Below are positions 8,985 through 19,789 of a DNA stretch of 64,000 bases, in pieces (the stretch's first letter is position 1; every line of letters begins with the position of its first letter). The translations under genes and the position numbers were made by a program. The DNA comes from Vibrio sp. CDRSL-10 TSBA (GTDB taxonomy: Bacteria; Pseudomonadota; Gammaproteobacteria; Enterobacterales; Vibrionaceae), in the NCBI GenBank assembly GCA_039696685.1, contig CP155566.1:1178001-1242000 (forward strand), written 5' to 3'. A model generated the notes under the pieces. That model was given only the letters and a program-made list of their open reading frames with translations. It was not told where the DNA came from and searched no databases.

Positions 8985-10337
8985 GTGTTTAAGCGACTAA
9001 TATTAGGATGCCTGCTCGTGGTAACGAGCAGCGTGCAATTTGCCAATGCGGCACTGGAGCTGGTGATCACCGATGGTATCAACTCAGCACGTCCAATCGC
9101 GATTGTCCCGTTCAAATGGGAAGGCGCCAATAAATTACCGCAGGATGTCTCTGGTGTGATCGCCTCTGACTTACAGCGTAGTGGTAAGTTCAGCCCGATT
9201 CCGACCAGCAAAATGCCGCAAACCCCATACACCGAGAGCGATGTGAAATTTGATGCCTGGAGTGGCCTGGGTGTGGATGCACTGCTGACCGGCAGCATCA
9301 GCCAAAATGCCGAAGGTAACTATGTGATTCGTTACCAGCTGGTGGATGTGGTACGTGGCCAGCTGACTCAGGGTCAGAGCCGCGCCTTAAGCGCAGACGG
9401 TAACCTGGTTGAATCTAAAGATCATGTTCTGCTCAACAAGGTCGCGACCGTTCCGGCACAGCGCATGCGTGAATACGCGCACCGTATTTCCGATCTGGTT
9501 TACGAAGAGCTGACCGGTGAACGTGGTGCTTTCCTGACCCGTATCGCTTATGTGGTGGTGAATGATAAAGATGACTATCCGTACCAGCTGCGTGTGGCGG
9601 ATTACGACGGCTACAACGAACGCCTGGTACTGCGTTCTAAACAGCCGCTGATGTCACCTTCCTGGTCCCCGGACGGCAAGACGCTGGCGTACGTCAGCTT
9701 CCAGAACGGCCAGGCCGAAATCTTTATGATGAACATCTATACCGGTAAGCGTGAGAAACTGACTTCATACCCACGTCACAATGGTGCACCAAAATTCTCA
9801 CCGGATGGTAAAACCATGGCATTGGTGTTGTCGAAAACCGGAACCCTGCAAGTGTATACTCTGGATCTGACGACCCGTAAGCTGACTCAGGTCACTCATG
9901 GTCGTTCTAACAATACCGAACCATTTTGGAATCCGAATGGTCAGTCATTGATATTTACTTCGGATCGGGGTGGTAAACCACAGATTTATCAAGTAAATTT
10001 GGCTGATGGTTCGACAAAACGTCTGACTTGGCAAGGTAGTCAAAACTTGGGTGGTCAAATTACACCGGATGGTCGATTCCTGGTTATGGTGAATCGCAGC
10101 AATTCCGGCTTCAATTTGGCGAAGCAAGATCTTGAGACCGGCTCGGTACAAATTCTGACCAAGACGCTGTTGGATGAATCGCCAAGCATTGCACCGAATG
10201 GTGGCATGGTCGTTTACAGTTCTATCTATAACAAAACAAACGTATTGTCGATGGTTTCAATAGATGGACGATTTAAAGCTAGATTACCGGCAACAAACGG
10301 GCGCGTAAGAGCTCCTGCTTGGTCTCCGTTTTTATAG
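8985..10337 (+). CDS. tolB: TolB periplasmic beta-propeller
   Basis: The 450-residue precursor starts at GTG 8985 behind AAAAGGAAAA. It has a signal peptide ending near ANA (about residue 22), an N-terminal domain, and a six-bladed propeller with TolB/WD-like repeats such as [30 protein letters not shown] and [15 protein letters not shown]. It shuttles between TolA and the lipoprotein Pal. The codon use of the final part (from about 9930) is noticeably more AT-rich than the first part. Confidence 0.96.
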   Translation: MFKRLILGCLLVVTSSVQFANAALELVITDGINSARPIAIVPFKWEGANKLPQDVSGVIASDLQRSGKFSPIPTSKMPQTPYTESDVKFDAWSGLGVDALLTGSISQNAEGNYVIRYQLVDVVRGQLTQGQSRALSADGNLVESKDHVLLNKVATVPAQRMREYAHRISDLVYEELTGERGAFLTRIAYVVVNDKDDYPYQLRVADYDGYNERLVLRSKQPLMSPSWSPDGKTLAYVSFQNGQAEIFMMNIYTGKREKLTSYPRHNGAPKFSPDGKTMALVLSKTGTLQVYTLDLTTRKLTQVTHGRSNNTEPFWNPNGQSLIFTSDRGGKPQIYQVNLADGSTKRLTWQGSQNLGGQITPDGRFLVMVNRSNSGFNLAKQDLETGSVQILTKTLLDESPSIAPNGGMVVYSSIYNKTNVLSMVSIDGRFKARLPATNGRVRAPAWSPFL

Positions 10338-10368
10338 CAACTAACTATTACATAGTAAGGAAAATAAG

Positions 10369-10938
10369 ATGCAACTTAACAAAGTTCTTAAAGGGCTACT
10401 GATTGCGCTACCTGTTCTAGCAGTGACTGCATGTAGTTCAAGCGACGAAGCAACAGGCGCCGCTGGTTCTGAAACCAACCAAACTACATCAGGTTCAGCA
10501 AACAACATGGACACCACTGTTGTTTCGCCAATGGATGAGAATGCACAACTTTCTGAGCAAGAGCTGAAAGAACAGGCTCTGCGTGAAACTCAAACTATTT
10601 ACTTCGCATTCGACAACGCAACTATCGCGAGCGACTACGAAGACATGCTGGCTGCACACGCAGCATACCTGAGCAAAAACCCAGGCATGAACGTGACTAT
10701 CGAAGGTCACGCTGATGAACGTGGTACGCCAGAGTACAACATCGCACTGGGCGAGCGTCGTGCACAAGCCGTATCTAAATACCTGCAGGCGCTGGGTGTT
10801 CAGGCTGACCAAATCTCTATCGTAAGCTACGGTGAAGAGAAGCCGCTACTTCTTGGCCAAAGCGAAGAAGTATACTCTAAGAAACCGCCGTGCAGTTCTA
10901 GTGTACTAATAATCGAGGATGAACCTCATGTTCAGTAA
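10369..10938 (+). CDS. pal: Pal peptidoglycan-associated lipoprotein, C-terminus altered by a probable +1 error
   Basis: Outer-membrane lipoprotein with a signal peptide and lipobox ending at VTAC (Cys 22), a Ser/Thr-rich linker, and an OmpA-like peptidoglycan-binding domain (about 80-175, [20 protein letters not shown]). As sequenced the protein runs to 10938 with a foreign ending after VYSKKPPC. Removing one A from AAA 10882-10884 (GAAAC to GAAC) gives [12 protein letters not shown] and a stop at 10907-10909, the normal Pal ending. The true gene is therefore probably 10369-10909 and does not overlap cpoB. Confidence 0.93.
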   Translation: MQLNKVLKGLLIALPVLAVTACSSSDEATGAAGSETNQTTSGSANNMDTTVVSPMDENAQLSEQELKEQALRETQTIYFAFDNATIASDYEDMLAAHAAYLSKNPGMNVTIEGHADERGTPEYNIALGERRAQAVSKYLQALGVQADQISIVSYGEEKPLLLGQSEEVYSKKPPCSSSVLIIEDEPHVQ

Positions 10939-11701
10939 CTTAAAGCGCGTATTCACGCTTACGTTACTGGCAAGTGCAGCGAGCGCTTCGTTCGCTGCAC
11001 CAGCTCCAGTATCGGACCTCAGTAACAGCAGCCAACTTTCCTCCACACGTTCGGCTTCGTCCGAAAGCGATGTGCAACGGTTAGAGCGCCTGCTGGAAAA
11101 CCGCAATCGTGTTCAGTTGCAAATGCAAAAGCAATTGGACGATATGTCCCTGGAAATGAACAACTTACGCGGTCAAATCGAACGTAATAACTACGATATG
11201 CAGCAGATGCAGCAGCGCCAGCGTGAACTGTTTGTTGAGCTCGATAAAGTTCGTAGTGAAGTCAAAACCCGTCCGGCTCCTGCCGCTGATAACAGCGCGA
11301 AAGAGGAACTGGTTGAAGGTACGTTCAGCAGCGATGCGGATGAACAGGCCGCTTACCAGAATGCCGTCGATTTGATTTTGAAAAAGCGTGATTACGCTGG
11401 AGCGATTGCCGCGTTTCAAAAATTTCAGAGCGACTATCCCGACTCCTCATTTGCGTCTAATACGCACTATTGGTTGGGACAACTTTACTTTGCCAAGAAG
11501 CAAGACACCGATGCCGCGAAGAGCTTTGGCGCTGTGCTAGCATACAAAGACTCAAATAAACGCGCTGATGCAATGGTGAAGCTGGGCGATATCGCCAAGC
11601 GTAATAATAATGCAGAGCAGGCAAACAAATACTACCAGCAAGTTGTGGATGAATATCCCGACAGCGCTTCGGCCAGCCTGGCCAAAGAAAATCTTAAGTG
11701 A
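10928..11701 (+). CDS. cpoB: CpoB (YbgF), Tol-Pal system periplasmic protein
   Basis: About 257 residues: signal peptide ending at FAA (about residue 22), a coiled coil at about 45-100 ([17 protein letters not shown] onward) that trimerises, and C-terminal TPR repeats ([32 protein letters not shown], and similar). CpoB links peptidoglycan synthesis to Tol-driven constriction. The ATG at 10928 is preferred over 10919 because GAGG at 10915-10918 has proper spacing to it. It is the last gene of the Tol-Pal cluster. Confidence 0.93.
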   Translation: MFSNLKRVFTLTLLASAASASFAAPAPVSDLSNSSQLSSTRSASSESDVQRLERLLENRNRVQLQMQKQLDDMSLEMNNLRGQIERNNYDMQQMQQRQRELFVELDKVRSEVKTRPAPAADNSAKEELVEGTFSSDADEQAAYQNAVDLILKKRDYAGAIAAFQKFQSDYPDSSFASNTHYWLGQLYFAKKQDTDAAKSFGAVLAYKDSNKRADAMVKLGDIAKRNNNAEQANKYYQQVVDEYPDSASASLAKENLK

Positions 11702-11722
11702 TGCTGATTTGTTGACTCTGTG

Positions 11723-11747
11723 AAGGGCCGCTTTGTGCGGCCTTTTT
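11723..11747 (+). terminator. Terminator of the Tol-Pal cluster
   Basis: The stem GGCCGC (11726-11731) / GCGGCC (11737-11742), extended by A-T pairs and followed by five T, lies 22 bases after the cpoB stop. Confidence 0.88.
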
Positions 11748-11871
11748 GTTATCTGAATATTGTGAATCATTGAGTGCCTGAATTGCCAACCCAAGTCGGA
11801 ATCACTTTTGCCTATCGCTGAGGTTACGGTGTACAATGCGCGGATTAAAGGAAGTTGCGTAGAGCAGAGCA

Positions 11872-12933
11872 ATGAGTCATATACAGGATAAGATTGATAC
11901 GGTTTACCCGTTCCCACCAAAACCGATCCCGTTAACAGATCAAGAAAAACAGACCTATATCGCGAGCATCAAACAGCTGCTGCAAGAAAAAGACGCTGTG
12001 CTGATTGCCCACTATTACACCGATCCTGAAATTCAGGCCCTGGCGGAAGAGACTGGCGGCTTCGTCGGGGATTCTCTGGAAATGGCTAAGTTTGGTAACC
12101 GCCACCCGGCCAGCACACTGATTATTGCCGGTGTGCGTTTCATGGGTGAGTCGGCAAAAATCCTGACTCCGGAAAAACGGATCCTGATGCCGACGCTTGA
12201 TGCAGAGTGTTCATTGGATCTGGGTTGCCCGGCGGATAAGTTTACTGAGTTCTGTGATGCGCACCCTGACCATACCGTTGTGGTTTATGCCAACACCTCA
12301 GCCGCAGTGAAAGCACGTGCGGACTGGGTTGTTACCTCAAGCATCGCTCTGGAAATCGTCGAACATCTTGATGGCGAAGATAAGAAAATTATCTGGGGCC
12401 CGGATCGTCACCTCGGTTCTTACATTGCGGATAAAACCGGCGCTGACATGCTGCTGTGGCAGGGTGAGTGTGTGGTGCACGATGAGTTCTCCGCTGACGC
12501 GCTGAAAAAAATGAAAGCGCTCTATCCGGATGCGGCAATTCTGGTTCACCCTGAGTCACCATCCAGTGTGGTTGAACTTGCGGACGCGGTTGGTTCAACC
12601 AGCCAGTTGATCAAGGCAGCCAAATCTCTGCCACAGCAAAAAATGATCGTTGCCACCGATAAAGGCATCTTCTTCAAGATGCAACAAATGGTGCCGGAAA
12701 AAGAGCTGATTGAAGCGCCAACCGCCGGTGCCGGCGCGACCTGTCGCAGCTGCGCGCATTGCCCTTGGATGGCGATGAACGGCCTGAAAGCGATTGAAAA
12801 AGCATTGCGTGATGGCGGCGAAGAGCACGAAATCTTTGTTGATGAAGCGCTGCGGGTGAAATCGCTGATCCCGCTTAACCGCATGCTCGATTTTGCTGAG
12901 CAGCTCAATATGCAGGTCAAAGGCAACGCCTGA
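11872..12933 (+). CDS. nadA: Quinolinate synthase NadA
   Basis: A 353-residue cytoplasmic enzyme that condenses iminoaspartate with dihydroxyacetone phosphate to quinolinate in NAD synthesis. It uses a [4Fe-4S] cluster; the ligand-bearing segment [14 protein letters not shown] is near residue 300, and [18 protein letters not shown] and [11 protein letters not shown] are family motifs of the first domain. It is a single gene with its own upstream gap and a strong downstream terminator. Confidence 0.96.
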   Translation: MSHIQDKIDTVYPFPPKPIPLTDQEKQTYIASIKQLLQEKDAVLIAHYYTDPEIQALAEETGGFVGDSLEMAKFGNRHPASTLIIAGVRFMGESAKILTPEKRILMPTLDAECSLDLGCPADKFTEFCDAHPDHTVVVYANTSAAVKARADWVVTSSIALEIVEHLDGEDKKIIWGPDRHLGSYIADKTGADMLLWQGECVVHDEFSADALKKMKALYPDAAILVHPESPSSVVELADAVGSTSQLIKAAKSLPQQKMIVATDKGIFFKMQQMVPEKELIEAPTAGAGATCRSCAHCPWMAMNGLKAIEKALRDGGEEHEIFVDEALRVKSLIPLNRMLDFAEQLNMQVKGNA

Positions 12934-12993
12934 GCCGTATAACGCAGTTGCTGACAATAGCGCGCGGCATCTGACAGCCAGACCGCAAACATT

Positions 12994-13025
12994 AAAAAGC
13001 CCGCTTAAATAAAAGCGGGCTTTTT
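12994..13025 (+). terminator. Terminator after nadA
   Basis: A 13-bp perfect stem (12994-13006 / 13013-13025) with A5 on the left and T5 on the right can stop transcription from either side. Confidence 0.9.
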
Positions 13026-13046
13026 CTATGATGCACCGTTTTAAAC

Positions 13047-13092
13047 GCAAAAACGCAGAGCAGGTATAAGCCGGGGCTTATACCTGCTCTGC
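13047..13092 (-). terminator. Terminator overlapping the stop codon of the UPF0149 gene
   Basis: Arms 13055-13072 and 13075-13092 form a perfect 18-bp stem with a two-base centre. On the minus strand it is followed by GTTTTTG. The stem includes the last four codons and the stop codon (13078-13080) of the leftward gene, so the terminator is built partly out of coding sequence. Confidence 0.85.
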
Positions 13093-13647
13093 CAGCGCCA
13101 CACCACGCTGGGTCAGACCGCACAGCATGACCGGAATCGCGTGGTAAATCTCTTCAAATTGGTCGAGACCTTCCAGACCTTGCTCAGACAGCGTCGCCAG
13201 CGAGGTTTCCGGATCGAACAGCATGCTCAGTGACAGCAGTACACCGCCCAGCAGCGCGTTGTCCTGGCTTTCTTGTGGCATCAGCACTTCCCAGTCGTCA
13301 CGGGTCAGCTGCCAGCCTTGCAGAACGCCTTCACATAAGTCACGTGCAGCCTGATTGACAATCTCGGCTTCGTCTAACTCGCAGCCTTCCGGCCAGGCCC
13401 AGCTGCCTTCCAGCAGGGCTGCGCGATACAGATTCCACATATCGATGATCGTTTGAAAATAGCTTTCCATCAGTTCAGCATCTTTGAACGGTGCGACCTC
13501 TTCGCCGCCCCACAAAAATGGCAACCACTCTTCCGGTGGCAGAATGTTTGGCGCGGAGGCCATTGCGGTGACAAAACCACGAGTTTTCGCTTCGCCCAGC
13601 AGGCGGCCTTCAAGTTCAGGTAAGGAAAGAATGTCGTTTAGGGTCAA
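13078..13647 (-). CDS. UPF0149 / YecA-like protein
   Basis: The 189-residue acidic protein has UPF0149 (YgfB/YecA) features: an N-terminal LEGRLLGEAKTRGFVTAMASAP segment and the DLCEGVLQGWQLTRDDWE block around 105-125. The C-terminal SEC-C zinc motif of long YecA proteins is absent. The start appears to be TTG 13647 with GGAA seven bases upstream, since an in-frame stop precedes it and the nearby ATG is in another frame. The biochemical role of the family is not settled. Confidence 0.75.
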   Translation of the reverse strand: MTLNDILSLPELEGRLLGEAKTRGFVTAMASAPNILPPEEWLPFLWGGEEVAPFKDAELMESYFQTIIDMWNLYRAALLEGSWAWPEGCELDEAEIVNQAARDLCEGVLQGWQLTRDDWEVLMPQESQDNALLGGVLLSLSMLFDPETSLATLSEQGLEGLDQFEEIYHAIPVMLCGLTQRGVALAEQV

Positions 13648-13862
13648 AATAGAGTTCCATGCTTAGCTGGTGGAAATAAAGCGCCCATATTAACCTTAAA
13701 CTGCCGCTTAACGCGAGTGAGTTTGGCCCTCCGGCGACGAACTGCAGGACAAGTAAGCGCTGCTTTAGTCACGAATTCAGATACTGTCCGGTATCACTGA
13801 GGAAGTTTTTCACTATACTGGTTGCAGGATGCCAGCCTCAAACGGAAATAATTCAACCAGTT

Positions 13863-16287
13863 ATGCAAATTCACTCCTCACTCAAACGCAAAAGTATGAT
13901 AGCTCTGGCGGTGTACCTGTTTCTGTTTCTGGTCACCGCTGGCTCGGTAACGTATTGGGTTGTGGAAGCGCCGCTGCGCCAGCAGGCACAGCAAAATTTT
14001 GATTTGCGAACCGAGATGCTGGCGACGGAAATTCGCCAGCCACTCGAAAACTCGCTCGGTGTACTGCAGAGTATTGTCAGTATTGGCCAGAGCGGACGGG
14101 ATCAAAGTGAGCAGGGACGTATGCTGCGCGCTCTGTTTGAAGTGCTGGACGGGGTGGTGATCAGCGGTGGTATCTGGCCGAAAGCGGGGAGTGTTTTTAC
14201 CAATAAGGAATTCGCCAGCCTGTTTTTTAACAAAGCGGCGGACGGCCAGGTCGATCAGCTCATTTCCTGGAATAACCCGGCTGCTGGTGGTTATACCGGC
14301 GAAGACTGGTATTTGTCCGCGCTGGATAAAGCGCCCGGCAAGGTATTCTGGTCGCCGGTCTACGTCGACTCTTATACCCAGGTGCCGATGATTACTGCAT
14401 CCATGCCGTATTATGTGCATGGCGAATCAGCCGGTGTCGCAACCGTCGACATCTCTCTCGAAGGTTATACCGATTTTATCACCGCACAGACCGAAGAGTA
14501 TGGCCTGGGAGTGAGATTGCGAGACGCGATGGGTACGATTCTCACCGAGCACAACTTTCGCTTACGTGAAGACGCTTATATTACCCATTACCCGTTCAGT
14601 GAATACCATTGGCAGTTAGATGTGGTGAATGCCGATAAATTAATTAAGGATCAAGTGTTCGAACTGGTCACCCGGGTAGAGCAGGGCCTGATCCCGTTGT
14701 TGCTGTTGTGCGTCATGCTGGGCTATTACCTTATTAATCGCTATCTGATCAACCCGGTGGTGGTAATTGCGCGCCAGGTGGATGAATCGCGTGAAGGTGG
14801 GATCATTGAGGTGAACTACAACAGCCAGGACGAGATTCGCTATCTGATCGACACGTTTAACCAGAAAACCGTGTACCTCGAAGCAGAGCGAATTAAGGCT
14901 CAGGCGTCAACACAGGCGAAAAGTGCCTTTCTCGCCACGCTCTCCCATGAAATCCGCACGCCGATGAACGGGGTGCTGGGCACCGCACAACTCCTGCTTA
15001 AAGGCGACCTGCAGCCTCGCCAGCGCCAGCAAATGAAAAGCTTGTATGAATCAGGCGAGCACATGATGACCCTGCTGAACGAGATTCTGGATTTTTCTAA
15101 AATCGAGCAGGGGCGTCTCGAGCTTGATTACAGCGCGTTTTCACTGGAATCGATCATCGGCAGTATCACCAGTGTTTATTCGACTCTGTGCAGCGAGAAA
15201 GGACTGCAGTTCAAAGTCTATAACCATATAGAAGACAATCGCTGGTATTACTCAGATAAAGCCCGCCTGCGCCAGATTCTGTTCAACCTTCTCAACAACG
15301 CCGTGAAGTTTACCCATCGCGGCCTGGTTGAAGTGACGTTTACGGAAGAGCAGCAAGATGAACAGCTCTACCTGAGTATGCAAATTCGTGACACCGGAAT
15401 CGGGATTGCTAAAGAGGCCCAGGACAAAATCTTCAAGCCGTTTGAACAGGAAGAGTCTTCCACCACCCGGCGCTTTGGCGGCACCGGACTTGGCCTGGCC
15501 ATTGTTAAGCAGATCGCCGAGGTGTTGGGAGGCAGCGTCAGCGTTATCAGCGAAGTCGGCATCGGCAGTAATTTTATCGTCCGTGTCGCCGTGGAGAAGG
15601 CGGAGCCTCAAGTGGCGGCAGATAAGCCCTCACGCCATATTCACTGCACAGGATTGAGCGTACTCATCGTTGAAGATAACCGCACCAATAGCATCATTCT
15701 TGAAACCTTTATGAAAAACAAAGGATTCGACTGCACCTGCGTGGAGAAACGGTGCCCAGGCGATCAAAGCGGTGCAGGAGCGCTGTTTCGATTTGGTGTT
15801 AATGGATAACCATATGCCGGTCAAAGATGGTGTTTCTGCCATTGATGGTATCCGGCGTCTTAATGTCAGGCAGTCTGGTGTGCTCATTTTTGGTTGTACC
15901 GCTGATGTGTTTCGTGAAACCCGTGAGCAGATGCTGAATGCCGGCGCGGATGCCATTATCGCTAAGCCTATCGATGAAAACGAGCTGGATGATGCGCTGT
16001 ACCGCTTCACCAACAAACTGTACCAGTTCCGCTCTGGGGCGAATTTGCCGACCTTCTCCGGTAACACTGAAGAGCTGCTGGTTCAGCTCTATATTGCGCT
16101 GGATAACCGTTCGACCGAAGAAGCCGCCAGCATACTCCAGAACTTGCAGCAGTCGCTGGAATTCCCTGATGATCATTCTCTCTCGCAAAGCATACAGGCT
16201 TTGCTTTCTCATCTGCGGCGGGGACGTCTGCCTCCGGCCAAGGAAGTTGACCTTCTTACCGTACTCCTGACGGATTTCTGTAATTAA
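13863..16287 (+). pseudogene. Hybrid sensor histidine kinase with receiver domain, frameshifted as sequenced
   Basis: Order of parts: membrane helix (about 12-34), periplasmic Cache-like sensor region (about 35-270, with EDWYLSALDKAPGKVFWSPVYVD), second helix (about 277-297), HAMP-like linker, HisKA box with LSHEIRTPMNG (His near 362), ATPase boxes ([32 protein letters not shown]), then a receiver with the phospho-Asp in LVLMDNHMPVKDG. The first frame ends at 15809; removing one A from AAA 15747-15749 (GAAAC to GAAC) joins it to the frame ending at 16287, for about 807 residues. No response regulator gene is adjacent, so partner and signal are unknown. The Cache domain suggests a small extracellular ligand. 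The break is probably a base-calling artefact. Confidence 0.85.
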
Positions 16288-16524
16288 ATTACATACCCGT
16301 CGTTTAGATAAACGATTGCTTGTTAAACGCTTGTAAAATCAGCGTTAGATGCTACTTCCTGCTTTCTTTTTGGTAGTTTATTTACCATTCGAATTTAAAA
16401 ACGGAACCTAAAACTATTATTGTTGTGATTTAATAGCGCCATAAACTGGAATAAAAATAATATCCAGTGATATGTTTTACAAAAGTCGCAATTTTATAGT
16501 TTCATGTTTTATTCGAGGATGTAA

Positions 16525-16974
16525 ATGAAAGCACGTGGTCCTTTTTGTATCAGGCACGCGGCGGCGGACACTTTCGCTATGGTGGTGTTTTGCTTTGTTG
16601 CCGGCATGATCATCGAAATTTTTGTGTCAGGAATGAGTTTTGAACAGTCTCTGGCCTCACGAACCCTGTCGATCCCGGTTAATATCGCCATCGCCTGGCC
16701 GTACGGGGTGTTTCGTGACTTCGTACTGCGCCAGGGCAAAAAGCTTGCTGAAGGCAGCGTGATGAAGAATGTGGCCGACCTGTTCGCCTACGTGCTGTTC
16801 CAGTCACCGGTATACGCCGCAATTCTTTACACCGTGGGCGCATCGACGGATCAGATCATCACCGCCGTTGCCAGTAACGCTGCGATTTCCTGTGGCATGG
16901 GTGTACTGTACGGCCACTTCCTCGATATGTGCCGTCGCTGGTTTCGCGTGCCAGGCTACTATCAGAGTGTGTAA
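16525..16974 (+). CDS. alaE: L-alanine exporter AlaE
   Basis: A 149-residue inner-membrane protein with four hydrophobic segments and family motifs ([53 protein letters not shown]). AlaE exports excess L-alanine using the proton gradient. The start ATG follows GAGGATGTAA. It is monocistronic between a 240-base AT-rich gap and the tRNA. Confidence 0.9.
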   Translation: MKARGPFCIRHAAADTFAMVVFCFVAGMIIEIFVSGMSFEQSLASRTLSIPVNIAIAWPYGVFRDFVLRQGKKLAEGSVMKNVADLFAYVLFQSPVYAAILYTVGASTDQIITAVASNAAISCGMGVLYGHFLDMCRRWFRVPGYYQSV

Positions 16975-17049
16975 TCGGCGTTTAATTGCACGAATCAGAC
17001 AATTAGTAGACAAACAAACTACACGGGGCAATTTTTTTCGGTTTTGTAC

Positions 17050-17078
17050 TTGACCATTCCCAGCATAATCATTAAATT
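17050..17078 (+). promoter_or_regulatory. Promoter of tRNA-Ser
   Basis: The -35 TTGACC and -10 TAAATT are separated by exactly 17 bases and followed by a GC-rich discriminator (GCGCC), as expected for a stringently controlled stable-RNA promoter. Confidence 0.7.
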
Positions 17079-17110
17079 AGCGCCTCGTTAGCCGAAGAGG
17101 TTAACACAAC

Positions 17111-17198
17111 GGTGAGTTGTCCGAGTGGCTTAAGGAGCACGCCTGGAAAGTGTGTATACGGCAACGTATCGAGAGTTCGAATCTCTTGCTCACCGCCA
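17111..17198 (+). tRNA. tRNA-Ser (anticodon GGA)
   Basis: The 88-base class II tRNA has a 7-bp acceptor (GGTGAGT / GCTCACC), anticodon stem-loop GCCTGGAAAGTG with GGA, a long variable arm, the T-loop GTTCGAATC and an encoded CCA at 17196-17198. It is nearly identical to E. coli tRNA-Ser-GGA. It marks the left border of the phosphorothioation island. Confidence 0.97.
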
Positions 17199-17204
17199 CA
17201 TTCT

Positions 17205-17235
17205 AGTCCGTAGACGTTCGTCTACGGACTTTTTC
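17205..17235 (+). terminator. Terminator after tRNA-Ser
   Basis: A 12-bp perfect stem (17205-17216 / 17219-17230) with a two-base loop is followed by T5. Confidence 0.9.
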
Positions 17236-18197
17236 GTTTTAGGTCCGTGAATTTCGCTGAATTTATCGTTTTTAGTCGTTCGCCCCCGCCCACTCTTTTA
17301 TGTATGCCAGAATATATGCTAAAAGTAAGATCATCAATTTGGCATACTATCTAGACTATTAATCGTTCGGCATAATAGATTGAAAATTTATCAATCTTTA
17401 TAAAGAAATAAGTAAGGTAAAACAGTCAGTTAATACTCTAAATGTATGCATTCAAAATTGCTCAATTTGGGCTAAATTTCGCTACTTTCGTTTTCCTCGA
17501 GTATCCATCAATGATTACGTCAATCTTACCGTAAAATGAGATGTAGAACTGGGCCTTTACATACCTTCGAAAACGGTCCCTCCCAATGAGCTTCGTGTAC
17601 CATTTTTATTACGTCGACTGGAAGTCTCGTTCTTGATATGAAATGGAAAATGCTCGCAACGAATAAAGAAGCATCGGTGTATAGAAGAAATGTTAGCCGT
17701 TGGAGCTGTTTTGACTATTTTTTCGAATTTCACTGAGAGTAATACTGACGAGAGCTCCACCAATTACGAAAAAACAGCAACAACAAGTGGCCAGCTAGAC
17801 GAACTTCGACCGATTGAAGATTCTCTCCGTCCATAGATACACCAAGCGACACAAATCAACCGTACAGGGTAATAAATGTGTCCCACAAAGCCAATTTGAT
17901 CGGGTTACGGTATTTTGTTGTAATGTGCCACGCTCAAGAGACTCCTAACAATATAAACGGAATTGAAATAAAAAAAAGATTCCAGAAGATACATCATTTG
18001 TATAGATTTTGATGTCATGGCTGGTAAATCCACCGCGCAATGGCATCTGTTATCTACTAACGTCCCTCAAAACTGTACGCAAGTACATACTCAGAAAGAT
18101 TTTACCTACCAAACGCACACAAATTATGGTCTTATATGAGATCTATAACATAGAAGTTTTACTAGACTCGAAAATCAGTTGTGCACATAGGTTGAAA
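17236..18197 (+). other. Gene-free left end of the island
   Basis: About 960 bases of AT-rich sequence with many stops in all frames and no protein I recognise. The only frames are short (under 70 residues). No integrase remnant and no copy of the tRNA 3' end were seen. Promoters for dptFGH must lie here, but I cannot assign one with confidence. Confidence 0.6.
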
Positions 18198-19787
18198 ATG
18201 GAATTCATCAAGGCGTTAAGTCTACTCTCCAAATCTTCTCCGTTTGCGGTGAGTACTGAAAATGCGGAGCACGACAGTGCTTTGGTTGTGTATAAAGATC
18301 ACCTGTATATCAAGACAGATATCGAAACCGATTTTGAAAAGGCACTTCTAAAATGCCGTGGTGGAGAAATCATCTTTTTGTGCGGCAGTAGCGGTGATGG
18401 AAAATCGGAAATATTGACGCGCTACAGTAAGAGGCACCGTGCAACGACTGATTTTCATCTCGATGCGACACACTCTTTCAGTCCTAGTCAAACGGCTATC
18501 AATGCATTGGACGATAGATTCTCGGCGTTTAAATCCAACCGTCGTCCCTTAGTCATTGGTATTAACACCGGTATGCTTGGTAATTATGCCGAAGAAGGGG
18601 CTGATGAGCACAATGATATCAAATCATCGATAAAGCAGTTTTTGTCGGGTGAGCCAACACCTCCGCAGCATAGCTATCTGGATTTTGAATCTTATCCAAA
18701 ATTCCATTTTTCTGATGGAATGAGCCATTCTGATTTCACTGAAAAATTCATGCATCAATTAACATATGCGGATTTTAATAATCCATTTTATACCTTATAT
18801 GAAGCAGAGAAATCTCGTTCAGGCTGGACGAAATTATGTACCAATTTTGTATTGCTTGGTAATGCATCGGTACAGCGTTCGATCGTTGAATTACTATTGA
18901 AGTCTCGACTAATGAAGGATCAATTCCTTACAGCTAGGTCGTTGCTCGATTTTGTTTATCAAATCTTGACTATGAAAGGCTATTTGTTTGATAACCTTTT
19001 CACTGCAATTGATAACGAAATTCTCGAACAACTGAGGAGCTTTGACCCAAGTGCTACTCACACAAGAGACATAGACGAATTCATTTTGCAGTTTGGCTTG
19101 GGTATAGAACATACTGGATATGTTGAGTTAAAAGGTAAGCTTGCCACTCTCGGAATTACAGATATCTCTTCACCACGATCATTTTTGAGAGCAATTTACC
19201 TTCTCAAACATGATGAAAGATTCGTCAATCACTATTCGAAGCAGTTAGTGAATAGTTTTGATAATCGATTAGTTGATCGGTATGCAAGCATATGGTTACT
19301 GCATCGAGATTATGATGGAACACCTGAACTTCGTAACGAGCTGAATAAATTCTACAGGGAATCGTTAATACCGGCAGTACACAACTACTGCAATAGAAAT
19401 GCTCCGACTTTAGAAAAAGGTACATTCTTTGTAAGTGAGTACAATGGATATAGCCTTGCAACGGAGTTAGACATTAAGCCTGATTTCCCCGCAATTCAAA
19501 CTCAACCAATATCGAGAATTAGTGGTTTTGATGCCAGGTTAAAAATTGGTGATGACACGTTGAAGGCTATTCCTATCAATATCAACCTTTTCCAACTTTT
19601 GGAAGGGATTAATCACGGTTACCGGCCAAACAAACACGATAAAAACTCAATCTTGCAACTCGATGACGTTATAGAACAGATTATCAGTGCGGCCAACAAC
19701 AATCATGTTCTGCATGTTTTTTCTAATCAGGCCAAGTTTAAAGTCGTCAAACAAGATAGCGACTATTTTGAAGTCAGTGGGATTTAG
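18198..19787 (+). CDS. dptF: DptF, DNA phosphorothioation-dependent restriction protein
   Basis: A P-loop protein with Walker A CGSSGDGKSEIL at about 62-73 (counting from ATG 18198) and an acidic strand later. The sequence and the position directly before dptG and dptH match DptF, one of three proteins that restrict DNA lacking phosphorothioate marks. I chose the ATG at 18198 (MEFIKALSLLSKSSPFAV, 529 residues) because the family's conserved region begins here; in-frame starts further up (to 18009) would add up to 63 residues of atypical sequence. It is two bases from dptG, in one operon. Confidence 0.87.
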   Translation: MEFIKALSLLSKSSPFAVSTENAEHDSALVVYKDHLYIKTDIETDFEKALLKCRGGEIIFLCGSSGDGKSEILTRYSKRHRATTDFHLDATHSFSPSQTAINALDDRFSAFKSNRRPLVIGINTGMLGNYAEEGADEHNDIKSSIKQFLSGEPTPPQHSYLDFESYPKFHFSDGMSHSDFTEKFMHQLTYADFNNPFYTLYEAEKSRSGWTKLCTNFVLLGNASVQRSIVELLLKSRLMKDQFLTARSLLDFVYQILTMKGYLFDNLFTAIDNEILEQLRSFDPSATHTRDIDEFILQFGLGIEHTGYVELKGKLATLGITDISSPRSFLRAIYLLKHDERFVNHYSKQLVNSFDNRLVDRYASIWLLHRDYDGTPELRNELNKFYRESLIPAVHNYCNRNAPTLEKGTFFVSEYNGYSLATELDIKPDFPAIQTQPISRISGFDARLKIGDDTLKAIPININLFQLLEGINHGYRPNKHDKNSILQLDDVIEQIISAANNNHVLHVFSNQAKFKVVKQDSDYFEVSGI

Positions 19788-19789
19788 AT

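Noticed and set aside
18009..18197. 63-residue N-terminal extension of DptF
   Set aside because: Atypical sequence with no ribosome site; the conserved protein begins at 18198.
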